Origin: Luidia sarsii
Lineage: Eukaryota > Echinodermata > Asteroidea > Paxillosida > Luidiidae
Assembly (NCBI GenBank): GCA_949987565.1
Contig: OX465102.1
Span: 31,469,944 to 31,533,943, forward strand
Direction: 5' to 3'
Length of the DNA: 64,000 nt
The first letter of the stretch is position 1; every line of letters begins with the position of its first letter. Under the pieces are notes generated by a model. That model worked only from the letters and a program-made list of their open reading frames with translations. It searched no databases and was not told where the DNA came from. The position numbers and the translations under genes are program-made. Positions 45,361-58,334 of the stretch are shown here, in pieces.

Positions 45361-48300
45361 TTTATACTCAATACAACCAATTAGAGGTGCAAAAACATGA
45401 GAAATCCGAGCCTAAAATGTTCGTTTTTTTAACAGAAAAGGGAAAATAAAATGGATTTTTCGCCGGGAAATGGAAGGAATATTTGTGTTGAACATAGGAG
45501 GAATTTAGCCTATAGGGCATTGGGTGTAGTTATGGCATAGATATGCTCCCTATCTCATTATAATATGATTCTATTGTTTCATATCAGATGCCTGGAATAT
45601 TGTTAACGAATTCTCGGCAATGAAAAAATGGAGATTTTGATCGTTAAATCTCAAAGAAACTTTTGATCTTTTCGCCATCTTCAGTTTGATTTCGGGAAAC
45701 CGATTCTCTTTGTTGCAGCCGTCTGAACGCCGAGTTTCTCGACCTATCTAGCCCAGTTGCTAATTAATTCGACCTTGTTAATTACACCCTCTTTATGTCC
45801 CTGTTACCTCAAAATTTCAACCTGAAATCAAGTCTTATTTTTCCACGAAAGGAACAACTTTCTCCAAATACTTTTGAACAAACTTCAAAACTAAATTAAA
45901 TTGATTTTAAAATCCAATTTGTGAATTTCCAGATTATTTCTTTTTGATCTTTTCCGGGCTCATAAATCTCCGCACTCTCCAAACACCTCCCTTCCCTTCC
46001 TTCCCCTCCCTTCCTAGAAAGCTACGGTTTGAGTCAATTTCAGTCGATACGTAAAAAGCTCAGATTTGTGTCGGTATTTGGGACATTTGTGAGATGTGGT
46101 TTTCAAAATTTCCCAGCCGGATCCAATCCGTTTGATATTTGATGGTCGACATCGTGAGCTAAGTCACACGATGCAGAGACTGAGTGAGTTTGCCGACGGT
46201 GCACCCCCGACAAAACATCCAAGGAGAGGGAGAGCGAGGATTTGAAAGAAATTCCCTTCAATTATTCATAGCCTTGTGTGATTTTGTCCGACCATCGGTG
46301 CAATCACTTAATTGCATTCATTGGCAGATGTTTTCCACACAACTGTCCGGTTATTCCTTACGCTATTAGTTGGTTGCCCAGTCCGTGCGATCGAGTCTGT
46401 CTGCCTCGTCCTGGATGACGTGAAGACGCATAGCTTCACTGAGTATCGCACACCGCCCAAACCCTTCCCCGTCTCTCACCCGTCTCTCACCCGTCTCTCT
46501 CCCTCTCCCCTCTGCCCCGGGCCTCCCAGGTAATTAATAATCATAATTTCACCGATAAACTTGGCGTAAAATAGCAAGGAATGAATAAGACCAGTCTAGG
46601 ATTAATCCAAACCAATGCAAATGAGCCGACCCCCCCCCCCCCTCCCCCTCCCCCTCCATCCTCCCATCCCACTTTCCTTGGGAAAGTATCCCGACCACTC
46701 ATGACACGGTTAGATCTTTATCACTCTTTGAGTGTAACACAATCATTTGATTAAAAAATTACAGGACAAAAATGTCCATGGGAAGAATATTGCCGACGTT
46801 TTTCCTTATTAGAGGAGATTTGAATTTGTTCTCTTCAACTGAGAACTTATAAAACGATTATTTGTATAGACATTCAAGATATATAGAATGGCTGGTTCCA
46901 AACGATTTTTAAAGCTTGTATCGGTTCTGAAGTGATTTTTCCCCATCACCTGTCTCGGTTGCTGCAAAAATTGGACTAAATACCGAATGCAAGTGCGCCG
47001 TACAATTCCTCCCCTTACAAAGTCTTCCCTAACCACGCGACCATTCTTTGTTTCGTCTGTCAAACAGTAGCTTTTTTCATTTCTCTGTCGTTTTTAAACG
47101 ATTCCTTTGTCTGTGTTCCATTCACGTCTGGCGAGAAATCGTCCACTGATGTTTTTTTTCTCAGCATCTTCCCTCGAAAAAAATAATAAATTGGCAGCTA
47201 GCCCGTACAGATGATATGTTTTTGTGTGGCAGGGCCTGTGTGTACATCCCACGCTGCCGCAATATATACACGGTCCTATCGCTCCGTGTGTACTTGCACT
47301 CGTATCCACGCACGCAGTGTAGCACACACTTTCAACGTTCAGCCACTTGACAATGGTGCGGTCAATGAACTGGAATGAACAGCGCCCTCCACTGGTGAGA
47401 AAACGGCGAGGCTGTGTACGGCCGTACAAGTAACGCAGATCACAGCTTGGGATTGAGAGGGGGAAAACCCATTTTTATTCTAAATGGAAAGCTAGATTAG
47501 TATCTGAACAGGAAAGCAGTCCGTTTGTGGTTACAGAGGGAAAAGTGATCACAGCAGAAATGCCAGGAATGAGGGATTAAGAGGAAATCTGAGCAAGAAT
47601 TGTTCGGGTTTCTCAAACAAACACTACGTTATTGATATGAAGAGTTGTTTACCGACGGATTGCCATGTCTCTCTCTTCCACAAATCTTATCAGTCATGGC
47701 AACGAGCCAACAAAAAGCCCTTTCCCCGTGAGTTTGCCGAAGCAGACAGGCTACAGATACACTCCATCGTTTGATAGCTGCGGGTTGTGTCTGTGAAGCA
47801 GTTTCCATGATTTCACCTGTTAAAAGGCAGCACGGCGCCTGGGTTGGGAGGGAGGCCACCTCGGTGTAGGGTCAGTGCGCTCTTGAATTGGACATGACAA
47901 AGAAAGTGAACTATAAGTTGCGTGGCTCTATTCACAGGCAGTTCATGTGCGCGGCTAAAGCACTCAATTATAACGCGGTATAATACACAACCGACACAGC
48001 TACGTGAAATCAACCCCGCATTCGCCTCTCATAATTAGCTTCTTTAATTAAGTCAATGCTTAAGATTCTCGTTTTATGTCCTGTAAGCTTTATTTGCTGT
48101 TTCTTAGTCAATTTCTAGCTGAAGCTTTCACAAAGAGGACATTTTCTGAGGTTCGTTTCCAGGGTTATTATGGTTGCTGGTCCCCTGTTGGGATGGTCTG
48201 TGTGTTTTCCGTCAACTGTTACAATGCAGACGATGCATTTCTACCCTTGACTCTCGGCGGGCCATTTTAAAAACGTGTTGGAAACCAACACAGATCTGCT

Positions 48301-48959
48301 CGCCCGAAATCCAAGTACAAATACTTGGCGGACAAAAGGGGAATAGCTAGGTTGGTATTACGGTCCGATTGTGCTGTTTACACACCGCGTGTGAGCGTGT
48401 TAGAGGGACGGGGATATTCGGGTCTGAAAAACAGCGCCTCCTAATGTCCACTCTCATGTTTCAAATTGCAAGAGTTGATGATTGACACTGTTTTGTCGTT
48501 CCCTTTCAAATAGATAATCTAAATGACGAAAAACACTTCATTTGAAGAAAGCTTATGAGGAAGGTACTGATTAGATGAACATGCTACTGTCTTTCATTTG
48601 GTATTTTATTTGATTCCATGACGTAGTTTAAAAAAAATGTCCGAGCACAAAATTCTTTGTCGATTGGGAGGACCTTTCTGGCGATACATTGAAATAACGG
48701 ATTTTTGTTCTTCAAACGGATGGAGCTCTGACATTATTTTTTTTAGCATGCTTACACGTCCGTTTCGTAGGAAGAAAGACGACTGTGCTTAATGTCAACG
48801 TTCTAGTTTTTCAGTTTATTACAGATTCATATCAACCCGTGGTCCTATGATGTAAGAAAAGCAGCTCAAAGCAATGACGTGGTCTCAATCACGGAAGTAT
48901 AACCTCTCTGAGAGAAAGGCTGTACTTTGTTATCAAGGGAAGAGACACTTCTGAGGAAA
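45361..48959. other. Unique sequence, no gene seen
   Basis: Short frames only. 46629-46665 is a C-rich run (13 C, then ccctccccctccccctcc). A CTCF-like motif is at 47382-47395. No transposon or RNA gene is supported. Confidence 0.4.
47382..47395 (+). promoter_or_regulatory. CTCF-like motif
   Basis: GCGCCCTCCACTGG agrees at 13 of 14 positions with the CTCF core written as GCGCCMYCTRSTGG. Related but weaker matches in the same orientation are at 44947 (GCGCCATCTAGCG), 48434 (GCGCCTCCTAATG) and 50111 (GCGCCCTCTGACGG). Confidence 0.35.
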
Positions 48960-49290
48960 TGGATAAAGAGAGGTGTTTTTTTAAGAAAATGTCAAAGAAA
49001 ACTTGGACTGGACCGGAATTTGAACCCAAGACCTCTGTATTTGCATATCGGTCCTCTCCCCATCTGAGCCATCCAGCCCTTAGATGGCGGCCTTCCCAAA
49101 ATAGTCAACTAGTCTTTAGCACACCAGCTCTCTTAATATCTGAGCTATCCAGCCCTTAGATGGCGGCCTTCCCAAAATAGTCAACTAGTCTTTGGCACAC
49201 CAGCTCTCTTAATATCTGAGCTATCCAGCCCTTAGATGGCAGCCTTCCCAAAATAGTCAACTAGTCTTTGCCGGGGTGGGGGTTGGTTTT
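48960..49290 (-). mobile_element. tRNA-derived SINE, full-length tRNA head plus tandem units
   Basis: On minus, 49078 down to 49006 is exactly 73 nt. It begins GGCTGGATGGCTCAGATGGG (A box TGGCTCAGATGG) and ends with GGTTCAAATTCC (B box) and the acceptor partner TCCAGTC. Acceptor ends pair; the anticodon stem does not, so it is not a working tRNA. To higher coordinates, units of about 77 bp carry the A-box part and ctagtctttggcacaccagc, ending near 49270 at ccggggtggggg. It shares family and orientation with 3890-4320, and its longer head looks closer to the ancestor. Confidence 0.75.
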
Positions 49291-50297
49291 TGTTCTAGTT
49301 TTTCCGATAAGCTACATATTATATCAGTCCCTTTTACAATCGCAATAACTTTATAAAGACACCAACTATACGGTGCGTCAAATCCATTCTTGCTCCAGTA
49401 ATGAATAGATTTCTGCGGTCGCTATTGGTCTTGTCATCGTTCGTAATCATCACGTGATCCAAGCATGCAGAACGTGCATTTTGTGATCACCTCCCACGCC
49501 CTGCCAGTTTAACCGCAAAACTGAAACAAAGTGGAATCATATAGTTTCGGATGAGCAAATCTACCACACGAACATCTATCCAAAGTCTTCATGACAGTGT
49601 GCCCCAACCCAACCACCCCTTCCTTCTACTCCCTTAACCTCCTGATTTCATCCTAACCTTTTTCACCTCATTGTTCATTCTTGGGTTTCTCTATTGGACT
49701 CGAAGGAGGTCAAACCTTGACCATATCTGTCAAAAAACTCGATTGGTTAAAGCCAGTCTCACGCCTCATTAGTTAATCAAACCACACCTCGAATTTGCAT
49801 CAATTTGTAAAACTCCAAGAGCCAGTCTGACATCCAATAAGTATACACGTGCGTAGTTACTGATCGCAGTTGGACCCTTGCTTGTGTGGACTGCCGTTCG
49901 GCAAATGTGCTTTTCTGTGGTCGCTCTGCTTTCCACAATTAACACTTTCAATCCGTGCGGATGTTCAGCCGACTGAGTAATAGTGACAGAGCTCTGTACT
50001 TTCTGTCATGGTCAGACGAGCAGTCAATTGTATGCATGGCTTGCCTTCGTCCCTTTCCCACGCATTTGCTGCAGTGCGTGACGAAATGATGATTGGGATC
50101 TGTGAGAAAGGCGCCCTCTGACGGCAATCAGCAGACACGATAAGGAAGGCTTTGCAGTAAAAATGTGACTTTACTAGCAGACACGGTGGTTCTATGATGA
50201 CTTTGTAATAAAAACAATTGTATCGAAAAGAGGGCAAAGTTTAGTCGTTGCTAATTAAGGAATGTCATTTCAAATTGCTTGTATAGTTTGTATTAAA
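49291..50297. other. Unique sequence, no gene seen
   Basis: No coding signal. 50111-50124 is a weak CTCF-like match. 49610-49680 is pyrimidine-rich. Confidence 0.4.
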
Positions 50298-51060
50298 GCA
50301 TTACCACCACCTTTCTACAACTGTGTGTTCTGTTCTGTCAGGTGGTTGCTCACTTCAGAGAGACGGCATTGCCACCACCTTCTACATTTGAATTGTCTGT
50401 TCTGTCAGGTGGTTGCTCACCTCAGTGAGACACGGCATTGCCACCACCTTCTACATTTGTAAGTCTGTTCTGTCAGGTGGTTGCTCACCTCAGTGAGACA
50501 CGGCATTGCCACCACCTTCTACATTTGTCTGTCTGTTCTGTCAGGTGGTTGCTCATCTCAGTGAGACACGGCATTGCCACCACCTTCTACATTTGTCCGT
50601 CTGTTCTGTCAGGTGGTTGCTCATCTCAGTGAGACACGGCATTGCTACCACCTTCTACATTTGTCCGTCTGTTCTGTCAGGTGGTTGCTCATCTCAGTGA
50701 GACACGGCATTGCCACCACCTTCTACATTTGTCTGTCTGTTCTGTCAGGTGGTTGCTCATCTCAGTGAGACACGGCATTGCCACCACCTTCTACATTTGT
50801 CCGTCTGTTCTGTCAGGTGGTTGCTCACCTCAATGAGACACGGCATTGCCACCACCTTCTACATTTGTCTGTCTGTTCTGTCAGGTGGTTGCTCACCCCA
50901 GCGAGACACGGCATTACCACCACCTTCTACATTTGTCTGTCTGTTCTGTCAGGTGGTTGCTCATTTGAGTGAGACACGGCATTGCCATCACCTTCTACAT
51001 TTGTCTGTCTTTTCTGTCAGGCCGTTATTCAATTAACTGAGACACTGCTTTGCCGCCAAC
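50298..51060. repeat. Minisatellite D, 68-bp unit, about 11 copies
   Basis: The unit reads gtctgttctgtcaggtggtt, gctcatctcagtgagacacg, gcattgccaccaccttctac, atttgtct. The period is exactly 68 for most neighbours. GGTGGTTGC and GCCACCACC form inverted arms around CTCA-G-TGAG. The first unit and especially the last (50996-51060, ggccgttattcaattaactg) are strongly diverged, as expected if exchange homogenises only the interior. Confidence 0.95.
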
Positions 51061-51507
51061 TACTTAATTTGGCCACTTCAGCTTTGTCGGGTGCTTTGAA
51101 GCCTCAATCAGATGGTATGCAGATTACAGAGCAGTTACAAATGAATCAGACGAAGTCAATGCCCCTTGTAATTCCTACTAATCCCAGCCTAATTTTTGCC
51201 TTCAAACAATCTAAATCCTTGCCGATGTCAGTTGCTCTATAATACCCCATCAATCATCGCGTATTATTTTATTCCCATAATTAAGGCGGATCGGTATTGA
51301 CAAATGAGGGAACAAGCCAAAGTGATGGTTCAAAGATATGTGGGAAAGGGATTTTAATTTGCGACAAATGTTGGCTAAGATTTAATGAGTATTCCAGTCT
51401 TTTATAATCGGCTAACTGATCTAATCCAGACCAATCCTGCATTGTTGACACGTGTTTAGTTACAAAGTAGGCACATTTTCACGACCTTTTTAATTCCATA
51501 GAAAATA
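51061..51507. other. Unique spacer sequence
   Basis: About 450 bp of AT-rich unique sequence between minisatellite D and the CAGA tract. No feature is supported. Confidence 0.5.
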
Positions 51508-52622
<1,115 letters not shown>

Positions 52623-53535
52623 AATAGATCTGCTCAAGCTACGTTGGTCGACATTGCCACCAATGTCAGTTCTAATACACAACCTGGGGGCATTTACTAA
52701 ATTATGCTATTTCTATTACCGGCGCTTGACTAGTCACGACTCAGCGAGTGAACAGTGTTTTGTGGTCATCCAGTATAATTACAACCGGGTTGCGTGTGAT
52801 CGACCACACACACTGGACATCACACCAAACCCTATCACTGAAGATGCAATACTCCTCGCTTCCCCGTCCTATACAAACACACCCGTGCTGAGGGGAAAAG
52901 AATAAATAACGTGTAGATAATGAAGAGGAGGCTATTCCGGTTCTAATTTGTTTGTAAATAACCACTGGCTCGCAGGCGGTTCACATGAAGTACACGTGCT
53001 GTGTCTTGCCCGGCGCGACAATCTCGGTTGACTGGGTCGCGGTCACGTGCGCGCGTACATGAATCTCTCTGCTCACATCTGTTATTTTGGGTTGCCCGCG
53101 TGAATGGGTGGCAGCGCAGATCGCACCCAGCTTTTATTCTATGTATTTACTTCCATTTTTTCCGGGGAGGCCTGGTACTTCGATAGAGTGTTGGTTGCCT
53201 GGTGTGGTCGGTTGGTGTGCGCATGTAGACGGCTTCCGATAAGGATCTTGCTGGCCAGTGTGGAAATATCTGGGTTAGGTCTAGTTGCTGCAACCATACG
53301 GCCAGGCTGGCTGAGGGGTTTGTGCTGATTGTGTGCGTCATTGTAACATCTCAACACAGCAACCTTGAGCTTTGAAATGCTCGTCCTATTCATAATCCGA
53401 CCAAGGCAACGACTCTTGTGTGTGGGCGCGCGTCGGCCTGCATCCCTGCCGTGTCTGGAACCGTCCTTCACCATCAAGCATCCGATTTGTTACCGCCTGA
53501 TGTACTCCATTAAACCTAAGCAAAAGGCCGCAGGA
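52623..53535. other. Unique spacer sequence
   Basis: Non-repetitive DNA. No frame shows recognisable protein features. Confidence 0.45.
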
Positions 53536-54046
53536 ATCTCTCTCCTCCCCTCTCCCTCTCTCTTTCTCTCTCCTCCCCTCTCCCCCTCCCTCTTTCTCTC
53601 TCCTCCCCTCTCCCTCTCTCTCTTTCTCTCTCTCTCCTCCCATCTCCCTCTCCCTCTTTCTCTCTTCTCCCCTCTCCCCCTCCCTTTTTCTCTCTCCTCC
53701 CCTCTCCCTCTCCCTCTTTCTCTCTCCTCCCCTCTCCCTCTCCCTCTTTCTCTCTCCTCCCCTCTCCCTCTCCCTCTTTCTCTCTCCTCCCCTCTCCCTC
53801 TCTCTCTTTCTCTCTCCTCCCATCTCCCTCTCCCTCTTTCTCTCTCCTCCCCTCTCCCTCTCCCTCTTTCTCTCTCCTCCCCTCTCCCTCTCCCTCTTTC
53901 TCTCTCCTCCCCTCTCCCTCTCCCTCTTTCTCTCTCCTCCCCTCTCCCTCTCCCTCTTTCTCTCTCCTCCCCTCTCCCTCTCCCTCTTTCTCTCTCATTC
54001 CCTCTCTCTCTCCCTTTCTCTCTCTCTCCCTCTCTCTTTCTCCCTG
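53536..54046. repeat. 30-bp pyrimidine repeat, about 17 copies
   Basis: A tandem repeat of cctctccctctccctctttc followed by tctctcctcc. The period is exactly 30 from about 53700 to 53990, more degenerate at the ends. Because 30 is a multiple of three, it leaves open frames in several phases; these are not called as genes. Confidence 0.95.
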
Positions 54047-54406
54047 TCGGAATGGAAAGACCTCAAGTAACTGACGAAACTAGGTTGGACCTCGCTGTTT
54101 CCTTGATACCTGGATCGTGATAAAGAAAACGAATCAAATCCTTTGAATGAAATATTGTTCAGTTACTAACTATATTAGTATCTAATTTTTTTTATGAAAC
54201 AAAATGTGTTGATTTTGTTGTTATTGTTGAACTGTTCGGATTTGGAGAGTTTTGTTTTATAGAGGAGATTGACTATTTAGATTTTTGTTACGACTGGTAA
54301 GAAGAGGCATGAATTATCTGAGGGTCTCAGATAAACTTCTGTTGAGAATAGAGCTCGGTTTAAAGTTGTTGCTGGAGGTAAAGACGTAAGCCGGTCCAGT
54401 TGGCGA
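54047..54406. other. Unique spacer sequence
   Basis: About 360 bp of AT-rich DNA separating a pyrimidine tract from a purine tract on the same strand. Confidence 0.5.
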
Positions 54407-54470
54407 AAAGAGAGGGAAGAGAAAGAGGGAGAAGGGAGGAGAGAGAGATGGAGAGAGAGGGGGAGAGAGG

Positions 54471-54525
<55 letters not shown>

Positions 54526-55570
54526 AAGAGAGAGAGAGAGAGAGGGGGAAAGAGAGAGAGAGAGAGAGAACTAGTGCATGGGAGAGAGATAGAGGGAAAG
54601 GAAGAGAGGGGAGGGAGGTTGGGAGAAAGAGGAGGAAGAGAGAGATATAGGGAGATAGAGAGATTGAGAGAGGGGAGAGAGTGGGGAAAGAGGGAGGGGG
54701 GAGAGGGAGAGTAAGAGAGAGAGAGACTGAGAGAGGTGAAAGAGTGGGGAAAGAGAGAGGGGGAGAGTAAGAGAGAGAGAGGGGGGGAGGGAGAGGGAGA
54801 GTAGGAGAGAGACTGAGAGAGAGGGAAATAGAGAGAGACTCGGGGAAAGAGTGGGGAAAGAGAGAGAGAGGGAGAGGGAGAGTAAGAGAGAGAGAGACTG
54901 AGAGAGGTGAAAGAGTGGGGAAAGAGAGAGGGGGAGAGGGAGAGGAGAGTAAGAGAGAGGGGGAGAGGGAGAGTAGGAGAGAGACTGAGAGAGGGGGAAA
55001 GAGAGAGAGAGACAGAGAGGGGGGAAAGAGAGAGAGACTCGGGGAAAGAGTGGGGAAAGAGAGAGAGAGGGAGAGGGAGAGTAAGAGAGAGAGGGGGAGG
55101 GAGAGGGAGAGTAGGAGAGAGACTGAGAGAGAGGGAAATAGAGAGAGACTCGGGGAAAGAGTGGGGAAAGAGAGAGATCGAGAGGGAGAGGGAGAGTAAG
55201 AGAGAGAGAGACTGAGAGAGGTGAAAGAGTGGGGAAAGAGAGAGGGGGAGAGGGAGAGTAAGAGAGAGGGGGAGGGAGAGGGAGAGTAGGAGAGAGACTG
55301 AGAGAGGGGGAAAGAGAGAGAGACTGAGAGAGGGGGAAAGAGAGAGAGACTGAGAGAGGGGGAAAGAGGGAGAGAGAGAGGGGGGAAGGAGAGAGAGAGA
55401 GAGACTGAGAGAGGGGGAAAGAGAGAGAGAGAGGCTGAGAGAGGGGAAAGAGAGAGAGAGACTGAGAGAGGGGGAAAGAGAGAGAGAGAGAGGGGGGGAG
55501 GAGAGAGAGAGAGACTGAGAGAGGGGGAAAGAGAGAGAGACTGAGAGAGGGGGAAAGAGAGAGAGGGGGG
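54407..55570. repeat. GA/GGGA purine tract, 1.2 kb
   Basis: Plus strand nearly all purine, with recurring blocks gagagactgagagaggggga and gagggagagggagagtaaga, so longer internal periods exist over simple (GA)n. The 357-codon minus frame through it is low complexity. Confidence 0.95.
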
Positions 55571-56680
55571 CTTTTTGTTGAAAGCAAAACGAAGGGCCAG
55601 GGGGCAGAGGTCACATTACAGGTCCCTTCATTCAATCTGGACAAAGACCTATAAGCTAGCCCCTATCGCCCGTTGCTGTTGGCCCTTTCTAGGCAGGCGT
55701 TGGTCGCGTTGGGATCAGGGCTATGTGTTGGTCTTGAATGCCCTTCGGCAATGTAAGCTAGTTTCATACTAATCCAGTAGCGGGCCAGGATAACGTAGTC
55801 AGGGTACACACTACTCTACTTAGCAGTCATTTAATGCTTAGCAAATATGGGTGGCTAAGCCAATTTCTTTGGGAAAATGATTTGTGCTCTTTTTAACGAC
55901 TTCAACCAAATTGTCCATACCATGATGTTATTTTGTTTGTTAATTAACAAGACTTCTCAAATGCACAATTATTCTCCTTAAGTGTTATAAGTTTTGTTTA
56001 CAGTTTTCGCCATCAATTCCCAATTGTTATCAGATAAAGCAAGGCTGAGCTTGTTCTACACCCACCTCATGGATTGTGTGGATGCGAATATCATTGCTGG
56101 CATTGCGATTACTCAACCGACAACTGTGAACCCCCATTCATTCCTCTGCCGATGAATATTCATGAATAGAAATCAAATTGCATATTTTCTAGGTTATCCT
56201 AGACTACAAATGGATTTTCCATCAGAAAAAAAGCTCCATGACAAGAAGTAACTTTTTAAAGATCGTGCAATAATAATTCTGGTAATAATTCTGGTTGATT
56301 TAACACCATGATAGCAGTCAAGGGCGGAATTGTACAATGATAGAGTATATCCAAAACCGAACTAAGTATTAAGAATTCAAAGATACATGTTGTTCAAAAT
56401 TCACAACTGCTCACACAAGATCTCCGACCAAAACCTTGCAAAAGGCGTACTGATTACAACGACCCGACGTGTTACAAAAGGAAATATATAGGGATATATC
56501 CCTAAAGGCTAAAAGGTCAGATGCCTTGGAGAAAACTCCTGCTCAGTGCGAAAGTCGGCCCATATCACTTTGCATTAAGATTTTGTAACAAACCTTTCTA
56601 CAGGAAATAATAGTTTGATGAATAAAACAAATGCTGCAAACTGCTCAGTGACTAAAATGACCCGCCAAAGATCAATCTCA
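55571..56680. other. Unique sequence
   Basis: AT-rich with no supported gene. 56090-56170 has several TGAATATTCATGAAT-like AT palindromes. Confidence 0.4.
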
Positions 56681-56790
56681 AAAGCGAGAGGGCCTGACGT
56701 GTTGATCCTAGCAGTAGCAGGAGCTTTCTCAAAGGCATAAACTCCTGCTAGCATCGAAACGTCAGGCCTTCTAACTTTTGAGATCGACGA
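56681..56790. mobile_element. Foldback element, CCTGACGTTTCGATCC family, both arms present
   Basis: Left: ctcaaaagcgagagggcctg, acgtgttgatcctagcag, then caggagctttctcaaaggc. Right: ctcctgctagcatcgaaacg, tcaggccttctaacttttga. The outer ends CTCAAAAG and CTTTTGAG (with small changes) define a foldback of about 105 bp. It is the best-preserved two-arm copy in the window. Confidence 0.7.
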
Positions 56791-57222
56791 CCATTTGAAT
56801 GGCGCTCAGTTTGTTGTGTAATACTCTAATGGTCTTTACTTTCTCTTCCCTCTCATGTTTAGAGAGCCGTCTTTATTGGAAGTCAACTCCCTCCTCCAGC
56901 GTCTGGAGCCAAGACTACCGGGCAGTCGAGTAGTAGATAAGGTAGGAAGGAACTCACGGGGGTCAGTTTCTACTATTTGCTTTCCGTTTATTGGAAATTG
57001 ATATAAATCATAAGTTTTCATCAATTCAAGCTGAATGGGTCGGTTTTCTCCTCTGAGATGAATCAGGTCACATGAATGATATTATACTCCGATAACCTGC
57101 TTCCATCCTCAGACGAATATGATTATGGCTGATTTCTATCGTGTTTTGACCCATGATGTGATTTCAAAGATGTCGTCAGGGTCTGATCTTCATCATGTAA
57201 ACATCCAACTTATAGTTTGGCC
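56791..57222. other. Unique spacer sequence
   Basis: About 430 bp with no supported feature, leading into minisatellite E. Confidence 0.45.
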
Positions 57223-58334
57223 TTCTTTGTCAACCATTGACCGGTCTTTGTCGATCATAGACCGGTCTTTGTCGACAAAGACCGATCTTTGTCGACCATA
57301 GACCGGTCTTTGTCGACCATAGACCGGTCTTTGTAGACCCTAGACCGGTCTTTGTCGACCATAGACCGGTCTTTGTCGACCATAGACCGGTCTTTGTCGA
57401 CCATAGACCGGTCTTTGTCAACCATTGACCGGTCTTTGACGACCATAGACCGGTCTTTGTCGACCATTGACCGGTCTTTGTCGACCATAGACCGGTCTTT
57501 GTCGACCATAGACCGGTCTTTGTCGACCATAGACCGGTCTTTGTCGATCATAGACCGGTCTTTGTCGACCATAGACTGGTCTTTGTCGAACATAGACCGG
57601 TCTTTGTCGAACATAGACCGGTCTTTGTCAACCATTGACCGGTCTTTGTCGACCATAGACCGGTCTTTGTCGACCATAGAACGGTATTTGTCGACCATAG
57701 AACGGTCTTTGTCGACCATAGAACGGTCTTTGTCGACCATAGACCGATCTTTGTCGACCATAGACCGGTCTTTGACGACCATAGACCGGTCTTTGTCGAC
57801 CATAGACCGGTCTTTGTCGACCATAGACCGGTCTTTGTCGACCATAGACCGGTCTTTGTCGACCATAGACCGGTCTTTGTCGACCATAGACTGGTCTTTA
57901 TCGACCATAGACTGGTCTTTGTCGACCATAGACCGGTCTTTGACGACCATAGACCGGTCTTTGTCGACCATAGACTGGTCTTTGTCGACCATAGACCGGT
58001 CTTTGTCGACCATAGACTGGTCTTTATCGACCATAGACCGGTCTTTGTCGACCATAGACCGGTCTTTGTCGACCATAGACCGGTCTTTGTCGACCATAGA
58101 CCGGTCTTTGTCGACCATAGACTGGTCTTTGTCGACCATAGACCGGTCTTTGTCGACCATAGACCGGTCTTTGTCGACCATAGACCGGTCTTTGTCGACC
58201 ATAGACCGGTCTTTGTCGACCATAGACTGGTCTTTATCGACCATAGACTGGTCTTTGTCGACCATAGACCGGTCTTTGTCGACCATAGACCGGTCTTTGT
58301 CGACAATAGACCGGTATTTATCGACCATAGACCG
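57223..58334. repeat. Minisatellite E, 21-bp unit, about 53 copies
   Basis: Unit ACCGGTCTTTGTCGACCATAG (21 bp, within one residue of strict periodicity throughout). It contains two palindromes, GACCGGTC and GTCGAC. Because 21 is a multiple of three, frames stay open on both strands (plus: STIDRSL repeated; minus: VDKDRSM and TKTGLWS repeated), up to 357 codons. Copy differences are mainly single changes such as ACCGGT to ACTGGT and GTCGACC to ATCGACC, which change amino acids in most frames and fit loss of CpG. I therefore call it a repeat, not a gene. Confidence 0.95.

Noticed and set aside
49006..49078. Functional tRNA gene on minus
   Set aside because: Length, A box, B box and acceptor pairing fit, but the anticodon stem does not pair and the sequence sits in a SINE with other copies.
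50298..51060. CRISPR-like array (regular 68-bp or 56-bp repeats)
   Set aside because: The arrays are contiguous units without unique spacers, and the DNA is eukaryotic.
53365..55644. Ser/Leu/Pro-rich or Arg/Glu-rich proteins in 53.4-55.6 kb (and at 12.0, 17.8-19.1, 51.5-52.6 kb)
   Set aside because: Translation of CT/GA simple sequence; similar frames exist on both strands.
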